From contig NZ_QIBX01000002.1 in NCBI RefSeq assembly GCF_003725995.1, positions 1 through 64,000 on the forward strand: a stretch of DNA of 64,000 nt. Direction: 5' to 3'. The position numbers and the translations under genes are program-made. Below are positions 43,735-51,850 of the stretch, piece after piece. The first letter of the stretch is position 1. Each line of letters opens with the position of its first letter. This stretch comes from Slackia equolifaciens (GTDB lineage: Bacteria > Actinomycetota > Coriobacteriia > Coriobacteriales > Eggerthellaceae). The notes under the pieces are model-generated. The model saw only the letters and a list, made by a program, of their open reading frames with translations, searched no databases and was not told where the DNA came from.

Positions 43735-44505
43735 ATGAGAAAGCCCGTGTATACCAACGATATATCACGCAAAAGAACGGCCGGCAGCGTCTTCGGGCGC
43801 ATCGTGAAATGGGCGCTTATCCTCGTGCTGCTCGCCTGCGCCGGAGCGGCCGCATATTTCGGCGTACGCGGATGGGCGCTTTACGCTCACGCATCGCAAG
43901 AAAAAAGCGTCGAACAGATGGCAGAGAACATTCGCTCTAAGGCCGAATACGTGACGCTCGATCAGCTTCCGACCATCTACACCAACGCCGTGGTGGCCGT
44001 TGAGGACCACCGTTTTTGGCAGCACCCCGGCTTTGATGCGCTTGCCACCGGACGCGCTCTCGTAAACGACATCCGCGCAGGCGAAATCGTCGAAGGCGGA
44101 TCGACCATCACCCAACAGCTAGCCAAAAACGAATTCTTTACGCAGGAGCAGGTCATCGAGCGCAAGGTGGCAGAGGTGTTTATGGCGTTCGATATCGAAT
44201 CGAAGCTTTCCAAAAGCGAGATCTTGGAATTGTATGTGAACTCCATCTATTTCGGAGACGGATACGAGGGCATCGGCGCGGCGTGCGAAGGATACCTGGG
44301 GAAGCATGCGTCCGAAATGACCGATTGCGAAGCGACGCTCATGGCCGGAATTCCCAATGCGCCCAGTGCCTACGCTCCCACAGAAAACCCTGAACTCGCT
44401 CGCCAGCGCCAAATGCAAGTGCTGCGCGCCATGGTGAAATACGGCGCCCTCACGCAAGGGCAAGCCGATACGATCGCCGTCAATCCCTGCGAGATCGATG
44501 CTTAG
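43735..44505 (+). CDS. Monofunctional peptidoglycan glycosyltransferase (GT51)
   Basis: 256 residues. A basic N-terminus and one span (about 23-48, KWALILVLLACAGAAAYFGV) anchor it; the GT51 domain outside has AVVAVEDHRFWQHPGFDALA (catalytic Glu, about residue 88), EGGSTITQQLAKN (about 120), KVAEVFMAFDIE, EILELYVNSIYFGDG and YEGIGAACEGYLGK (second Glu region). It polymerises lipid II glycan strands and lacks a transpeptidase domain, so it is MtgA-like rather than a class A PBP. GGGGG lies 6 nt before ATG. Monocistronic. Confidence 0.9.
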   Translation: MRKPVYTNDISRKRTAGSVFGRIVKWALILVLLACAGAAAYFGVRGWALYAHASQEKSVEQMAENIRSKAEYVTLDQLPTIYTNAVVAVEDHRFWQHPGFDALATGRALVNDIRAGEIVEGGSTITQQLAKNEFFTQEQVIERKVAEVFMAFDIESKLSKSEILELYVNSIYFGDGYEGIGAACEGYLGKHASEMTDCEATLMAGIPNAPSAYAPTENPELARQRQMQVLRAMVKYGALTQGQADTIAVNPCEIDA

Positions 44506-44596
44506 CCTTCGGATTTTCAGACGACGCCAGCCCCTCCATGATGACGGCTGGCGGAGCCAATGAGAGTCTTTCTCGCTCGCAATCTAAGACTCAAAA

Positions 44597-44866
44597 TCAA
44601 GCCATGCCTGCCAAATCCCTACGCACCAGAGCACGAAGATACTCAGACCTGCTCAAACCCAGACTAGCCGCCCGAGCATCCATTGCGGCAATCTCACTTG
44701 CCGTATCTTTATAGGTAATGGATTTGAGCGCCTCCCCAAAAAGATGAGGCCTTCCGCGAACAATGCGAGTTTCCCCCTCGGGCCATTCCCCGTGTTCAAA
44801 CCGCTCAGCGATGTGCTCCAACTGCTCATCGGATAGTACCACGCCATTTTTCGTTTTGACGCCCAT
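44597..44866 (-). CDS. Ribbon-helix-helix-type antitoxin
   Basis: 89 residues. The N-terminal half is variable (VLSDEQLEHIAERFEHGEWP); the C-terminus MDARAASLGLSRSEYLRALV followed by RRDLAGMA has the LGLSRSEYxR pattern of ribbon-helix-helix DNA-binding domains. It starts 4 nt after the toxin stop, the BrnT-BrnA order (toxin first). Likely DNA site: the inverted repeat at 45161-45190. Confidence 0.75.
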   Translation of the reverse strand: MGVKTKNGVVLSDEQLEHIAERFEHGEWPEGETRIVRGRPHLFGEALKSITYKDTASEIAAMDARAASLGLSRSEYLRALVRRDLAGMA

Positions 44867-44870
44867 TCTC

Positions 44871-45143
44871 TCACCTGACCCATCTCATCTCTTTCATGGT
44901 CTTTTTCGAGGGAGGCGTCATCGCATGAAACACGTGAACTGAATCGATACCGGTCGAAACGGCCACCATTTCCAACAGCCTTCCTCTCGAATCAAAGCCA
45001 ACGGCAACCAGAAGAGAATCCGGAGCCTCATCTGCACTACGCTCAACGAGCATAATCGCATTGCGCCATGCATGAAGGACATCATCGGCGCGGATCTCTG
45101 GATGCCGTCTTGCAATACGAGGATTAACTTCCACCCTATCCAC
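44871..45143 (-). CDS. Putative toxin of a BrnT-like toxin-antitoxin pair
   Basis: About 90 residues (VEVNPRIARRHPEIRADDVL, HAWRNAIMLVERSADEAPDS, LLVAVGFDSRGRLLEMVAVS, VHVFHAMTPPSKKTMKEMRW). The strand pattern, a central GFDxxGR and the C-terminal HAxxPxxKxxxKEM resemble BrnT-like RelE-fold toxins, though similarity is distant. The GTG at 45143 is preferred over that at 45152 because GGAGG is 8 nt away. Together with the downstream gene and the operator upstream the toxin-antitoxin reading is strong even if the exact family is not. Confidence 0.65.
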   Translation of the reverse strand: MDRVEVNPRIARRHPEIRADDVLHAWRNAIMLVERSADEAPDSLLVAVGFDSRGRLLEMVAVSTGIDSVHVFHAMTPPSKKTMKEMRWVR

Positions 45144-45160
45144 GAAATTCACCTCCGCGA

Positions 45161-45190
45161 ATTTCGTCTTACTTAATTATAAGACGAAAT
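45161..45190 (-). promoter_or_regulatory. Promoter with flanking operator for the second toxin-antitoxin pair
   Basis: ATTTCGTCTT (45161-45170) and its exact complement (45181-45190) flank a 10-nt spacer. On the minus strand TATAAT occupies 45181-45176, a perfect -10, with a weak TGGATG at the -35 position (45204-45199). A further half, CGAAATTC/GAATTTCG, lies at 45143-45166 over the ribosome site. An antitoxin bound here would block RNA polymerase. Confidence 0.75.
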
Positions 45191-45840
45191 GTACGATTCA
45201 TCCATCGATTTCATGTGCGATACGCGTTTTATCGTAGCTTGATAAGCTTGCCGAAACCTTCCCGCCAGCTTCTTTGCTTTTGGCTCAAAAACTGGCAGAT
45301 TCAGTCGACGACCGTGGGTCAGACCTTGCGATAAACCCCTAGGTTCGCACTCTTGCAATGCGGCAACTCCACTCCTTTTCTCTTCGAAACCTTGCCGATT
45401 TCTCACCGAATTCTTGCGCCTCGCTTGTTTCCAGGGGCCGTCCTTTGATACACTCCCCGGCAGATTGGTTTGCGCGAGCCCATATGCCAAGCTTGCGCCT
45501 CGAGAAAGGTCAAGGTTCGGTGAAGTTCTAGACGATGCGTCCCATTCGGCTCGCCGCATTATGGCGCAGCCTTGCGCAGATTGCGCCCGGCCCTGCTACG
45601 CCGCGCATGCGGCATATATGGCTGTGCGCGGTTGCATCGTCTCCGAAATCCTAGCCGTTTGACTTTTGAGTCACGATTCGTCCGAGCTTCGCCCTTTTCG
45701 TGACCTGTCCGGATCCGGCCAGTTGGGCTCGGCCCCGCCGTCTGACGCCCCCCGCTATCCCGCTTTTCGGACAAACCCGGCACGCCCCGGTCTGACGACT
45801 CAGCCGCATCGCACAGCCTCCCGTCTTGATCGGAGGCACC
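45191..45840. other. Spacer before the ABC-F gene, nothing recognised
   Basis: 650 bp. Minus-strand frames overlap the toxin promoter and look non-coding. No leader peptide or attenuator that I can support, although ABC-F resistance genes often have one. Confidence 0.4.
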
Positions 45841-47361
45841 ATGTCAAAAAGTCAAACGCTCACGCTTTCGCATATCACCTACTCATACCCCGATTCGCCC
45901 ACGGCAGCGCTCAACGATGTCTCGGCAACGTTCTGCTCCGGCTGGACCGGCATCGTAGGCGACAACGGCTGCGGCAAATCCACCCTCGCACGAATTGCGT
46001 GCGGACTTATCGCGCCCGACGCAGGAATCGTGACGCCGCGCCTCACGTTCGCCTTCTGCGCGCAGGACGCAGGGCTCGAGCCCGACATGCTCTACGATTT
46101 CGCCTGCGACTACTCCCCCGATGCCGCACGCTTGCGCCGCATGCTCAACATAGATGACGACATGCCGTGGCGCTTTGCGGAGCTCTCAGGCGGCGAGCAG
46201 AAGAAGATCCAGGTTGCTGTCGCCTTATGGAGCAAACCCGAACTCTTGGTCATCGACGAACCCACCAATCACGTGGACGCCGCCTGCCGCGAGCAGATCC
46301 GTATCGCGCTTGCGAGCTACAAAGGCATAGGCCTGCTTGTGTCCCACGACCGCACGCTGCTTGACGTCTTGGTCGCTCGCTGCCTTTGCTTCGAGGCGGG
46401 ACGCGCGGTCATGCGCCCGGGCACGTATTCGCAGGCGCATGCGCAGGCGGAGCTCGAGCGAGAGAGCACCGCCCATGCTCGCGCTGTCGCAAAATCGGAG
46501 GAGAAGCGTCTTCGGGCGGAATACGTCAAACGGGCAGAAGAGGCCTCGCGCGCAGCGGCGAAACGAAGCGCCCGACACCTCGATCCGAAAGACCATGACG
46601 GCAAAGGGCGCATCCAACTCGCCATCTTCACTGGAAAAGACGGCGTGGCGGGCAAACTCGCCACCCGCATGGAGGCGCGCGTCAGCCGAGCACAAGCCGC
46701 AACCTCTTCGCTTCACGTCGAAAAACGCTACGAGGGCGATCTATGGCTGGAGTCCGTTCCCAGCCCGCGCAAAACATTGCTTCATCTAGAGCCAGGCGAG
46801 ATCCCCTGCGGCCCCAACCGCACGCTGAAACTGCCTGACTTGTTTCTGGGCAGCATCGACCACCTGGGAATACGCGGGCCAAACGGAGCAGGCAAGTCAA
46901 CGCTTTTGCGCCACGTCATGGCGCTGCTCTCCCGGCGTGAGGCAGCCGGTGTCGGCACGCGCACGCTCTTCATGCCGCAAGAGATCGATGAGACAGAAGC
47001 CCGCGCCATTCTCGCCGACGTGCAATCGATGCCTCAAGCCGAGCGAGGCAAGCTGCTCTCCATTGTGGCGCAGCTTGATTCGAGCCCCGACCGCATCCTT
47101 GCAGGCGACGTCGTAAGCTCTGGCGAACTGCGCAAACTGATGCTCGCGCGCGGCATCCTGACCTCGCCCGAGCTCATCGTGATGGACGAGCCCACCAACC
47201 ACCTTGACATACATTCGGTCGAGGCGCTCGAACGCGCGCTTGCGGCGTTCCCCGGAGCACTTGTGCTGGTGAGCCACGACGACGCCTTTCTCACCGCTTG
47301 CTGCACGCGGATCCTCGAGCTTGTCCCCGGTCCATCGCGTACGGAATGCCGCCTCCTATAG
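45841..47361 (+). CDS. ABC-F ATPase of the ribosome-protection type
   Basis: 506 residues with two ATPase domains and no membrane spans. Domain 1: GIVGDNGCGKSTLARIACG, ELSGGEQKKIQVAVAL, VIDEPTNHVD, LLVSHD. Domain 2: GIRGPNGAGKSTLLRHVMAL, VVSSGELRKLMLARGI, VMDEPTNHLD, LVLVSHD. The linker (about 190-285) is highly charged with Arg/Lys/Ala helices, the arm that reaches the ribosomal P-site in antibiotic-resistance ABC-F proteins (Lsa/Vga/Msr type). VSSGE instead of LSGGE in the second signature is unusual. GGAGG lies 6 nt before ATG. Compared with the Uup-like gene it lacks the C-terminal coiled coil. Which antibiotic class, if any, cannot be read from sequence. Confidence 0.8.
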   Translation: MSKSQTLTLSHITYSYPDSPTAALNDVSATFCSGWTGIVGDNGCGKSTLARIACGLIAPDAGIVTPRLTFAFCAQDAGLEPDMLYDFACDYSPDAARLRRMLNIDDDMPWRFAELSGGEQKKIQVAVALWSKPELLVIDEPTNHVDAACREQIRIALASYKGIGLLVSHDRTLLDVLVARCLCFEAGRAVMRPGTYSQAHAQAELERESTAHARAVAKSEEKRLRAEYVKRAEEASRAAAKRSARHLDPKDHDGKGRIQLAIFTGKDGVAGKLATRMEARVSRAQAATSSLHVEKRYEGDLWLESVPSPRKTLLHLEPGEIPCGPNRTLKLPDLFLGSIDHLGIRGPNGAGKSTLLRHVMALLSRREAAGVGTRTLFMPQEIDETEARAILADVQSMPQAERGKLLSIVAQLDSSPDRILAGDVVSSGELRKLMLARGILTSPELIVMDEPTNHLDIHSVEALERALAAFPGALVLVSHDDAFLTACCTRILELVPGPSRTECRLL

Positions 47362-47397
47362 GCAGCCCCAAGCTCACCAACGGCACCGATTCCGCCA

Positions 47398-47516
47398 TCG
47401 GTCTGAGGCCCCATCGATTCGACCCCGTCGGTCCGGCCCCATCGGTCCGAGACCCCATCGGTCCTGTCCCATCGGTCCGGCCCCCATCAGTCCTGCCCCA
47501 TCGGTCCTGCCTTTGC
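47398..47516. repeat. Degenerate 15-bp tandem repeat
   Basis: About seven copies of CCCCATCGGTCCG(G/T)(C/A)-like units with 14-19 bp spacing directly downstream of the ABC-F stop. A similar 18-bp array occurs at 63528-63795. No terminator is obvious. Confidence 0.7.
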
Positions 47517-47522
47517 GCCTTG

Positions 47523-47583
47523 GCACGTCATTTTGAGGTTGATCTGCCTTCTATAGGTCATTTTCAGCGTCAAAATGACGTGC
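47523..47583. repeat. 14-bp inverted repeat with a third half-site
   Basis: GCACGTCATTTTGA (47523-47536) and its exact complement (47570-47583), 33 nt apart, with an extra GGTCATTTT at 47557-47565 between. It lies between the tandem repeat and the alcohol dehydrogenase promoter. It might be an operator array or a terminator without T-run. Confidence 0.65.
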
Positions 47584-47700
47584 TAACTATCGATGGCCGC
47601 AGGCGACGCCGCGAGAGAAGGTAACGGATCGAAGGCGCGGCGAAAGAGCTGCTCGGCGTCTTTTCGCATGTATGTTCTACGAAGCTCCCGTTTCGTGGAT

Positions 47701-47728
47701 TTTACTTTGGTTGTCTAAATAATAGAAT
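47701..47728 (+). promoter_or_regulatory. Likely promoter of the alcohol dehydrogenase gene
   Basis: TTTACT (47701-47706), 16-nt spacer, TAGAAT (47723-47728), 37 bp before ATG 47765, in an AT-rich dip. Confidence 0.45.
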
Positions 47729-47764
47729 GACTAAGCATTAATAACCCGTGAAGAAAGTCGCCCC

Positions 47765-48985
47765 ATGAACCCTGTTCGCAAAGCGTATTGCCGCATCTAC
47801 CAGACCTGTTTCCGCATCGCATTGCCCGTGCTCCCCTATCGCGAGCCCGAGCCGCTGGCTTCGTTCGAAGACGCCGCCGCGCTGCTCGCCGACAAAGGCA
47901 TAAAGCGCCCGCTCGTCGTGACCGATGCCACGATCGAAAAGCTCGGTCTCACCTCCGAACTCAAGAGGTCCCTTGAAGCGCACGGCATCGAGTATCGCGT
48001 GTTCGCCGACGTGGTGCCCAACCCCACCGTGTCCAACGTAGAGGCGGCGCGGACGCAGTACCTTGACGAAGGCTGCGACGCCATCATCGCGTTCGGCGGC
48101 GGCAGCGCCATGGACTGCGCGAAGGCCATGGGAGCGCGCATCGTGCGCCCCAACAAGCCTGTATCCAAGATGCGCGGCCTGCTGAAAATCCTGCACCGCC
48201 TGCCGCTGTTCATCGCCGTGCCCACCACCGCCGGCACCGGGTCGGAAACCACGCTGGCCGCCGTCATCACCGACGACGCCACGCACTACAAATACCCCAT
48301 CAATGATTTTAGCCTCATCCCCCACTACGCGGTGCTGGACTACCGCACCACGCTGGGCCTGCCCAAGCACGTGACCTCCACCACCGGCATGGACGCGCTC
48401 GTGCACGCGGTGGAGGCGTTCATCGGCCGCTCCACCACCGCCGACACGCGCGCCCGCGCCATCGAGGCCACCACGCTCATCCGCCGTTACCTGCGCCGAG
48501 CATACGAGAACGGCCAAGACGCCGAGGCACGCGAGGGCATGCTGCGTGCCGCCTATGCGGCAGGCCTCGCGTTCACCAAGTCCTATGTGGGCTACGTGCA
48601 CGGCGTGGCGCACTCGCTGGGAGGTCAGTACGGCATCGCGCACGGCCTCGCCAATGCGGTGCTCTTGCCGTATTTCCTGGAGGAATACGGAGAGGCCGCC
48701 CAGGCGAAGCTCGCGCGCCTCGCCCGCGAAAGCGGCGTCGCAACCGAGATGCTGGGAGACGATGTACGAGATGCCGATGACGAAACCTGCGCCCGTGCGT
48801 TCATCGGCTGGGTGAAGCAGATGAATAAGACAATGGACATTCCTACCAAACTCGAAGGGATCCGCGAAGAGGACATACCCATGATGGCAGCCCGCGCCGA
48901 TGCGGAGAGCAACCCGCTCTACCCCGTGCCCAAGCTGATGGACGCCCACGAGCTAGAGAAAATGTACCGCCTCGTGATGGCGTAG
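47765..48985 (+). CDS. Iron-containing (group III) alcohol dehydrogenase
   Basis: 406 residues. PLVVTDATIEKLGL and IAFGGGSAMDCAKAMGARIV (GGGSxxD NAD(P)-binding signature, about residues 98-112) precede PTTAGTGSETTLAAVI, and the metal ligands fall in TGMDALVHAVEAF (about 208-222) and GYVHGVAHSLGGQYGIAHGL (about 278-296). Reaction: NAD(P)-linked interconversion of an alcohol and aldehyde or ketone; substrate unknown. The aldehyde dehydrogenase gene lies 241 bp downstream in the same direction, so together they would run alcohol to acid or the reverse. A long inverted repeat (48996-49143) separates the two. Confidence 0.92.
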   Translation: MNPVRKAYCRIYQTCFRIALPVLPYREPEPLASFEDAAALLADKGIKRPLVVTDATIEKLGLTSELKRSLEAHGIEYRVFADVVPNPTVSNVEAARTQYLDEGCDAIIAFGGGSAMDCAKAMGARIVRPNKPVSKMRGLLKILHRLPLFIAVPTTAGTGSETTLAAVITDDATHYKYPINDFSLIPHYAVLDYRTTLGLPKHVTSTTGMDALVHAVEAFIGRSTTADTRARAIEATTLIRRYLRRAYENGQDAEAREGMLRAAYAAGLAFTKSYVGYVHGVAHSLGGQYGIAHGLANAVLLPYFLEEYGEAAQAKLARLARESGVATEMLGDDVRDADDETCARAFIGWVKQMNKTMDIPTKLEGIREEDIPMMAARADAESNPLYPVPKLMDAHELEKMYRLVMA

Positions 48986-48995
48986 CGACCCCGCC

Positions 48996-49143
48996 GGTCC
49001 GGGCGCATGGGAGGGCAGCAAGGAACACACGTTCGGCTACCGCCCTCTTCGAGGGCTATGCGCCTCACTAGGCTTTCCAGCCACTAAAAAGAATAAGTGA
49101 GAAAGCCGAGTGATTCCTAGCAGCCCTCCCATGCGCCCGGACC
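48996..49143. repeat. 148-bp structured inverted-repeat element
   Basis: Arms 48996-49025 and 49114-49143 pair at 28 of 30 positions. Inside, CACTAGGCTTTC (49066-49077) pairs with 49101-49112 at 11 of 12, and GCCCTC (49042-49047) with GAGGGC (49051-49056). The whole can fold as one long hairpin with a side stem, in DNA or RNA. It lies 10 bp after the alcohol dehydrogenase stop and ends 83 bp before the aldehyde dehydrogenase start. Confidence 0.85.
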
Positions 49144-49226
49144 TGAACCCTTCCCCTTGTCCATCATCCCAGTCCCATCGCCGGAACCACCGCGTCGGAA
49201 CACAACATCATTCCGAAAGGACCGCC

Positions 49227-50600
49227 ATGACCGATATCGAACAAATCGTCGCCGAGCAGCGCGCGTATTTCGCCACCGGCGCCACCATCCCCGTCGAAGC
49301 CCGCATCTCGGCGTTGCGCCGCCTGGAGCGCGCCATCCTCGACCACGAGGACGAAATCAACGCCGCCCTCAAGGAAGACCTGGGTAAATCCCCAACCGAG
49401 AGCTATATGTGCGAAGTTGGCCTCACGCTTGCCGAACTGCGCTACCAAATCAAACACGTGCGCGGCTGGGCAAAACGTCACGGGGCATGGGTAGGGCTTG
49501 CCAACTTTCCCTCGCGCGGATTCACCGTTGCCGAGCCCTACGGCGTCACGCTTATCATGAGCCCGTGGAACTATCCGTTCATGCTCACCATGGAACCCCT
49601 GGCTGGCGCAATCGCCGCCGGCAACTGCTGCGTGCTCAAGCCCAGCGCCTACTCCCCCGCCACAAGCACCGCCATTCGCCACGTCGTCGAAGCCGCATTC
49701 GACGACGGCCACGTAAAAGTGGTCGAAGGCGGGCGTGCCGAAAACACCGCCTTGCTTGACCAGCGCTTTGACTACATCTTCTTCACCGGAGGCGTCACCG
49801 TTGGGCGTTTGGTCATGGAAAAGGCATCGGCCAACCTCACGCCCATCACGCTCGAGCTTGGCGGCAAAAGCCCCTGCGTCATCGCCGCCGACGCGAACCT
49901 CAAGGTCGCCGCGGCACGCGTGGTATTCGGCAAGTACCTCAACTGCGGACAGACATGCGTGGCACCTGACTATATTCTGGTGGACGAAAAGGTGCACGAC
50001 CGCTTCGTCGATTTGGTGAAAGAGCAGATCACCGCCATGTTCGGCGAGAAGCCGCTGGACAACCCGGACTATGGCAAAATCATCAACCGCAAACATTACG
50101 AGCGCATCATGGGACTCATCGATCCCGCCAAGGTAGCGGCAGGCGGCGCCGGCCGCGAAGACGAGCTGCGCATCGAGCCCACCGTTCTCGATAGTGTGAC
50201 GGCCGACGACGCCGTTATGGGTGAGGAGATCTTTGGGCCCGTGATGCCCGTTATCACCTACAAAACCGTCGAGGAAGCCGAGGCCTTCATCAAAGAACGC
50301 CCCAAACCGCTCGCGCTGTATCTGTTTACGAACAGCTCCACGCTGCAGGAGCGTTTCCTGCGCCACGTGCCCTTCGGCGGCGGATGCATAAACGACACCA
50401 TCGTTCACCTCTCTACGCCCAACATGGGCTTTGGCGGCGTAGGCAACTCGGGCATGGGAAGCTACCACGGCATTAGAAGCTTCAAGACGTTCAGCCACGA
50501 GAAATCCATCCTGAAAAAGGCGAACTGGCTGGATTTGCCCATGCGTTATCAGCCCTTCGCCGATTGGAAGGACAAAGCCATCAGAATGTTTTTGCGATAA
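49227..50600 (+). CDS. NAD(P)-dependent aldehyde dehydrogenase
   Basis: 457 residues, the short class-3 type (no C-terminal extension seen in fatty aldehyde enzymes). Motifs: GVTLIMSPWNYPFMLTMEPL (about 105-124), LKPSAYSPATS, FFTGGVTVGRLVMEKAS, ITLELGGKSPCVIAADAN (catalytic-base Glu, about 208-225) and YLNCGQTCVAPDYIL (nucleophile Cys, about 242). The ending lacks a clear membrane anchor. CGAAAGG lies upstream of ATG 49227; the frame is open further upstream into the inverted repeat but is not conserved there. It oxidises aldehydes to acids, probably using the product of the adjacent alcohol dehydrogenase. Confidence 0.93.
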   Translation: MTDIEQIVAEQRAYFATGATIPVEARISALRRLERAILDHEDEINAALKEDLGKSPTESYMCEVGLTLAELRYQIKHVRGWAKRHGAWVGLANFPSRGFTVAEPYGVTLIMSPWNYPFMLTMEPLAGAIAAGNCCVLKPSAYSPATSTAIRHVVEAAFDDGHVKVVEGGRAENTALLDQRFDYIFFTGGVTVGRLVMEKASANLTPITLELGGKSPCVIAADANLKVAAARVVFGKYLNCGQTCVAPDYILVDEKVHDRFVDLVKEQITAMFGEKPLDNPDYGKIINRKHYERIMGLIDPAKVAAGGAGREDELRIEPTVLDSVTADDAVMGEEIFGPVMPVITYKTVEEAEAFIKERPKPLALYLFTNSSTLQERFLRHVPFGGGCINDTIVHLSTPNMGFGGVGNSGMGSYHGIRSFKTFSHEKSILKKANWLDLPMRYQPFADWKDKAIRMFLR

Positions 50601-50610
50601 AGGCGACCGA

Positions 50611-50640
50611 GAAGGGGGCTTCTGCCGCAATGCCCCCTTC
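50611..50640 (+). terminator. Terminator-like hairpin after aldehyde dehydrogenase
   Basis: GAAGGGGGC (50611-50619) and its complement (50632-50640), 12-nt loop, 10 bp past the stop. There is no T-run after it, so it may be a 3'-end stabiliser or a Rho-assisted terminator. Confidence 0.5.
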
Positions 50641-50957
50641 CATTGGGATCTTCTTCTGCGCAGACGCCCGTCAATGGAAACACCCGCCCATCATTAAGGA
50701 TGAAAAAGGGCGTCCGTCACGTGCAACTTGACCGGCGTGCACCTTTTGTTGTACAAGAAGTTCATAAATCGTTTTATTTGCCGCGTGGCCTTACGAGTCG
50801 GCTCACGAAGCCATATGGACAGCGAGCGGTCGGCATACGCTACACAAAGTGCCTCCGGAGGCATTTCCCCCGAAGGCACTTACATGAACGATAATCCCCG
50901 TAGGATATCCTGGTCGATAAGGGAATTCGCTGCGCGAAGCGCCCCTACTCGCGCCAT
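50641..50957. other. Spacer between convergent genes
   Basis: 317 bp with no gene. A second hairpin, AAGTGCCT (50847-50854) with AGGCACTT (50874-50881) and an inner CCTCCGGAGG, may end transcription from either side, but no T-run is present. Confidence 0.45.
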
Positions 50958-51398
50958 CTACTCTTCAGTCTCGCATGCCTTTTGATACGCTTCGTACAAA
51001 TCGGGCGCCACTTTCTTTTGGCTTACCGGTCTGAAATCGTCGGAGCGCACCAAGCAATGCACCGACGCACCCGTTACGCACGGCCTGTCAACACCCGGTG
51101 TCTGCCCCTCTTTATACACCTCATAGGTATACGTCGTTTTGACGGGCGTCACTTTGGTCACCTTTGCACGCACTACGGCAACATCGCCATAGGTGAGCGA
51201 TTCGCCATATGAAAGCTGCACGTCCAGCACAGGACTCATAAAGCCCGCCTCTTCGAGCTTGGCATAAGGAAATCCGAGCTTTTCAAGAAACGCCGTGCGC
51301 GCCTCCTCGAAATACAGCAGGTAATTCGCGTGATACACCACGCCCATCTTGTCGGTTTCGGCATATCGAACCTTAATCCTGGTCTCTCCTACCATCAT
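50958..51398 (-). CDS. Hotdog acyl-CoA thioesterase, YbgC-like
   Basis: 146 residues. VGETRIKVRYAETDKMGVVY then HANYLLYFEEARTAFLEKLG is the hotdog-fold active-site segment of the 4-hydroxybenzoyl-CoA thioesterase/YbgC family (Asp in AETDKMG, about residue 16). ASVHCLVRSDDFRPVSQKK closes the fold. It hydrolyses short acyl-CoAs. ATG 51398 has GGGAGGGAG 2 nt upstream of it and a second ATG follows at once; the latter may be used. The open frame upstream to 51593 is not conserved. Confidence 0.9.
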   Translation of the reverse strand: MMVGETRIKVRYAETDKMGVVYHANYLLYFEEARTAFLEKLGFPYAKLEEAGFMSPVLDVQLSYGESLTYGDVAVVRAKVTKVTPVKTTYTYEVYKEGQTPGVDRPCVTGASVHCLVRSDDFRPVSQKKVAPDLYEAYQKACETEE

Positions 51399-51850
51399 GC
51401 TCCCTCCCGCGATGCCGTTACGATTGCGCCGGCTTCTCGCCGTTCGTTTTGCTCGTGTGATACATGCTCGATGATAGCATTCGCCACGGAGTCGAATCCA
51501 AAACGCCACGAATTTCATTGCGCGAGCCTCCGTACAAGACATCAACTCTACGAATGCCACCGGTTCTTTCTCGAGTTGCAGGATGCGAGGCAAGCATAAA
51601 ACTGCTAAATCAAAACGCGCCTACCGATCTGGAGGGAATCGAGAACGCGATAGCCCGAACGCGCTGGCCGTAAGCTCGCCGAGAACCCAATCAAACGACC
51701 CGCCCCACTGCTCCAAGCGAGTACAATTTGCTTTGCGCGCAACCCGATAGGCCAACCGAAGGCTACTGCCCCAATAAGGCCAACGCCATCGATTTGCTTT
51801 GCGCGCAACCCGATAAACCAACCGTCATACGATGGACTCAGGAGAGCCAT
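51399..51850. repeat. Divergent spacer with a 24-nt direct repeat
   Basis: 452 bp between divergent genes. The sequence ATTTGCTTTGCGCGCAACC plus CGATA occurs at 51726-51749 and exactly again at 51792-51815, offset 66 bp, each followed by (G/A)(G/A)CCAACCG. It sits just before the hydrolase gene, so it could carry regulatory sites. The rest shows nothing. Confidence 0.7.

Noticed and set aside
45173-45559. 128-codon minus-strand frame upstream of the toxin
   Set aside because: Its end lies on the toxin promoter and operator; no ribosome site or recognisable fold.
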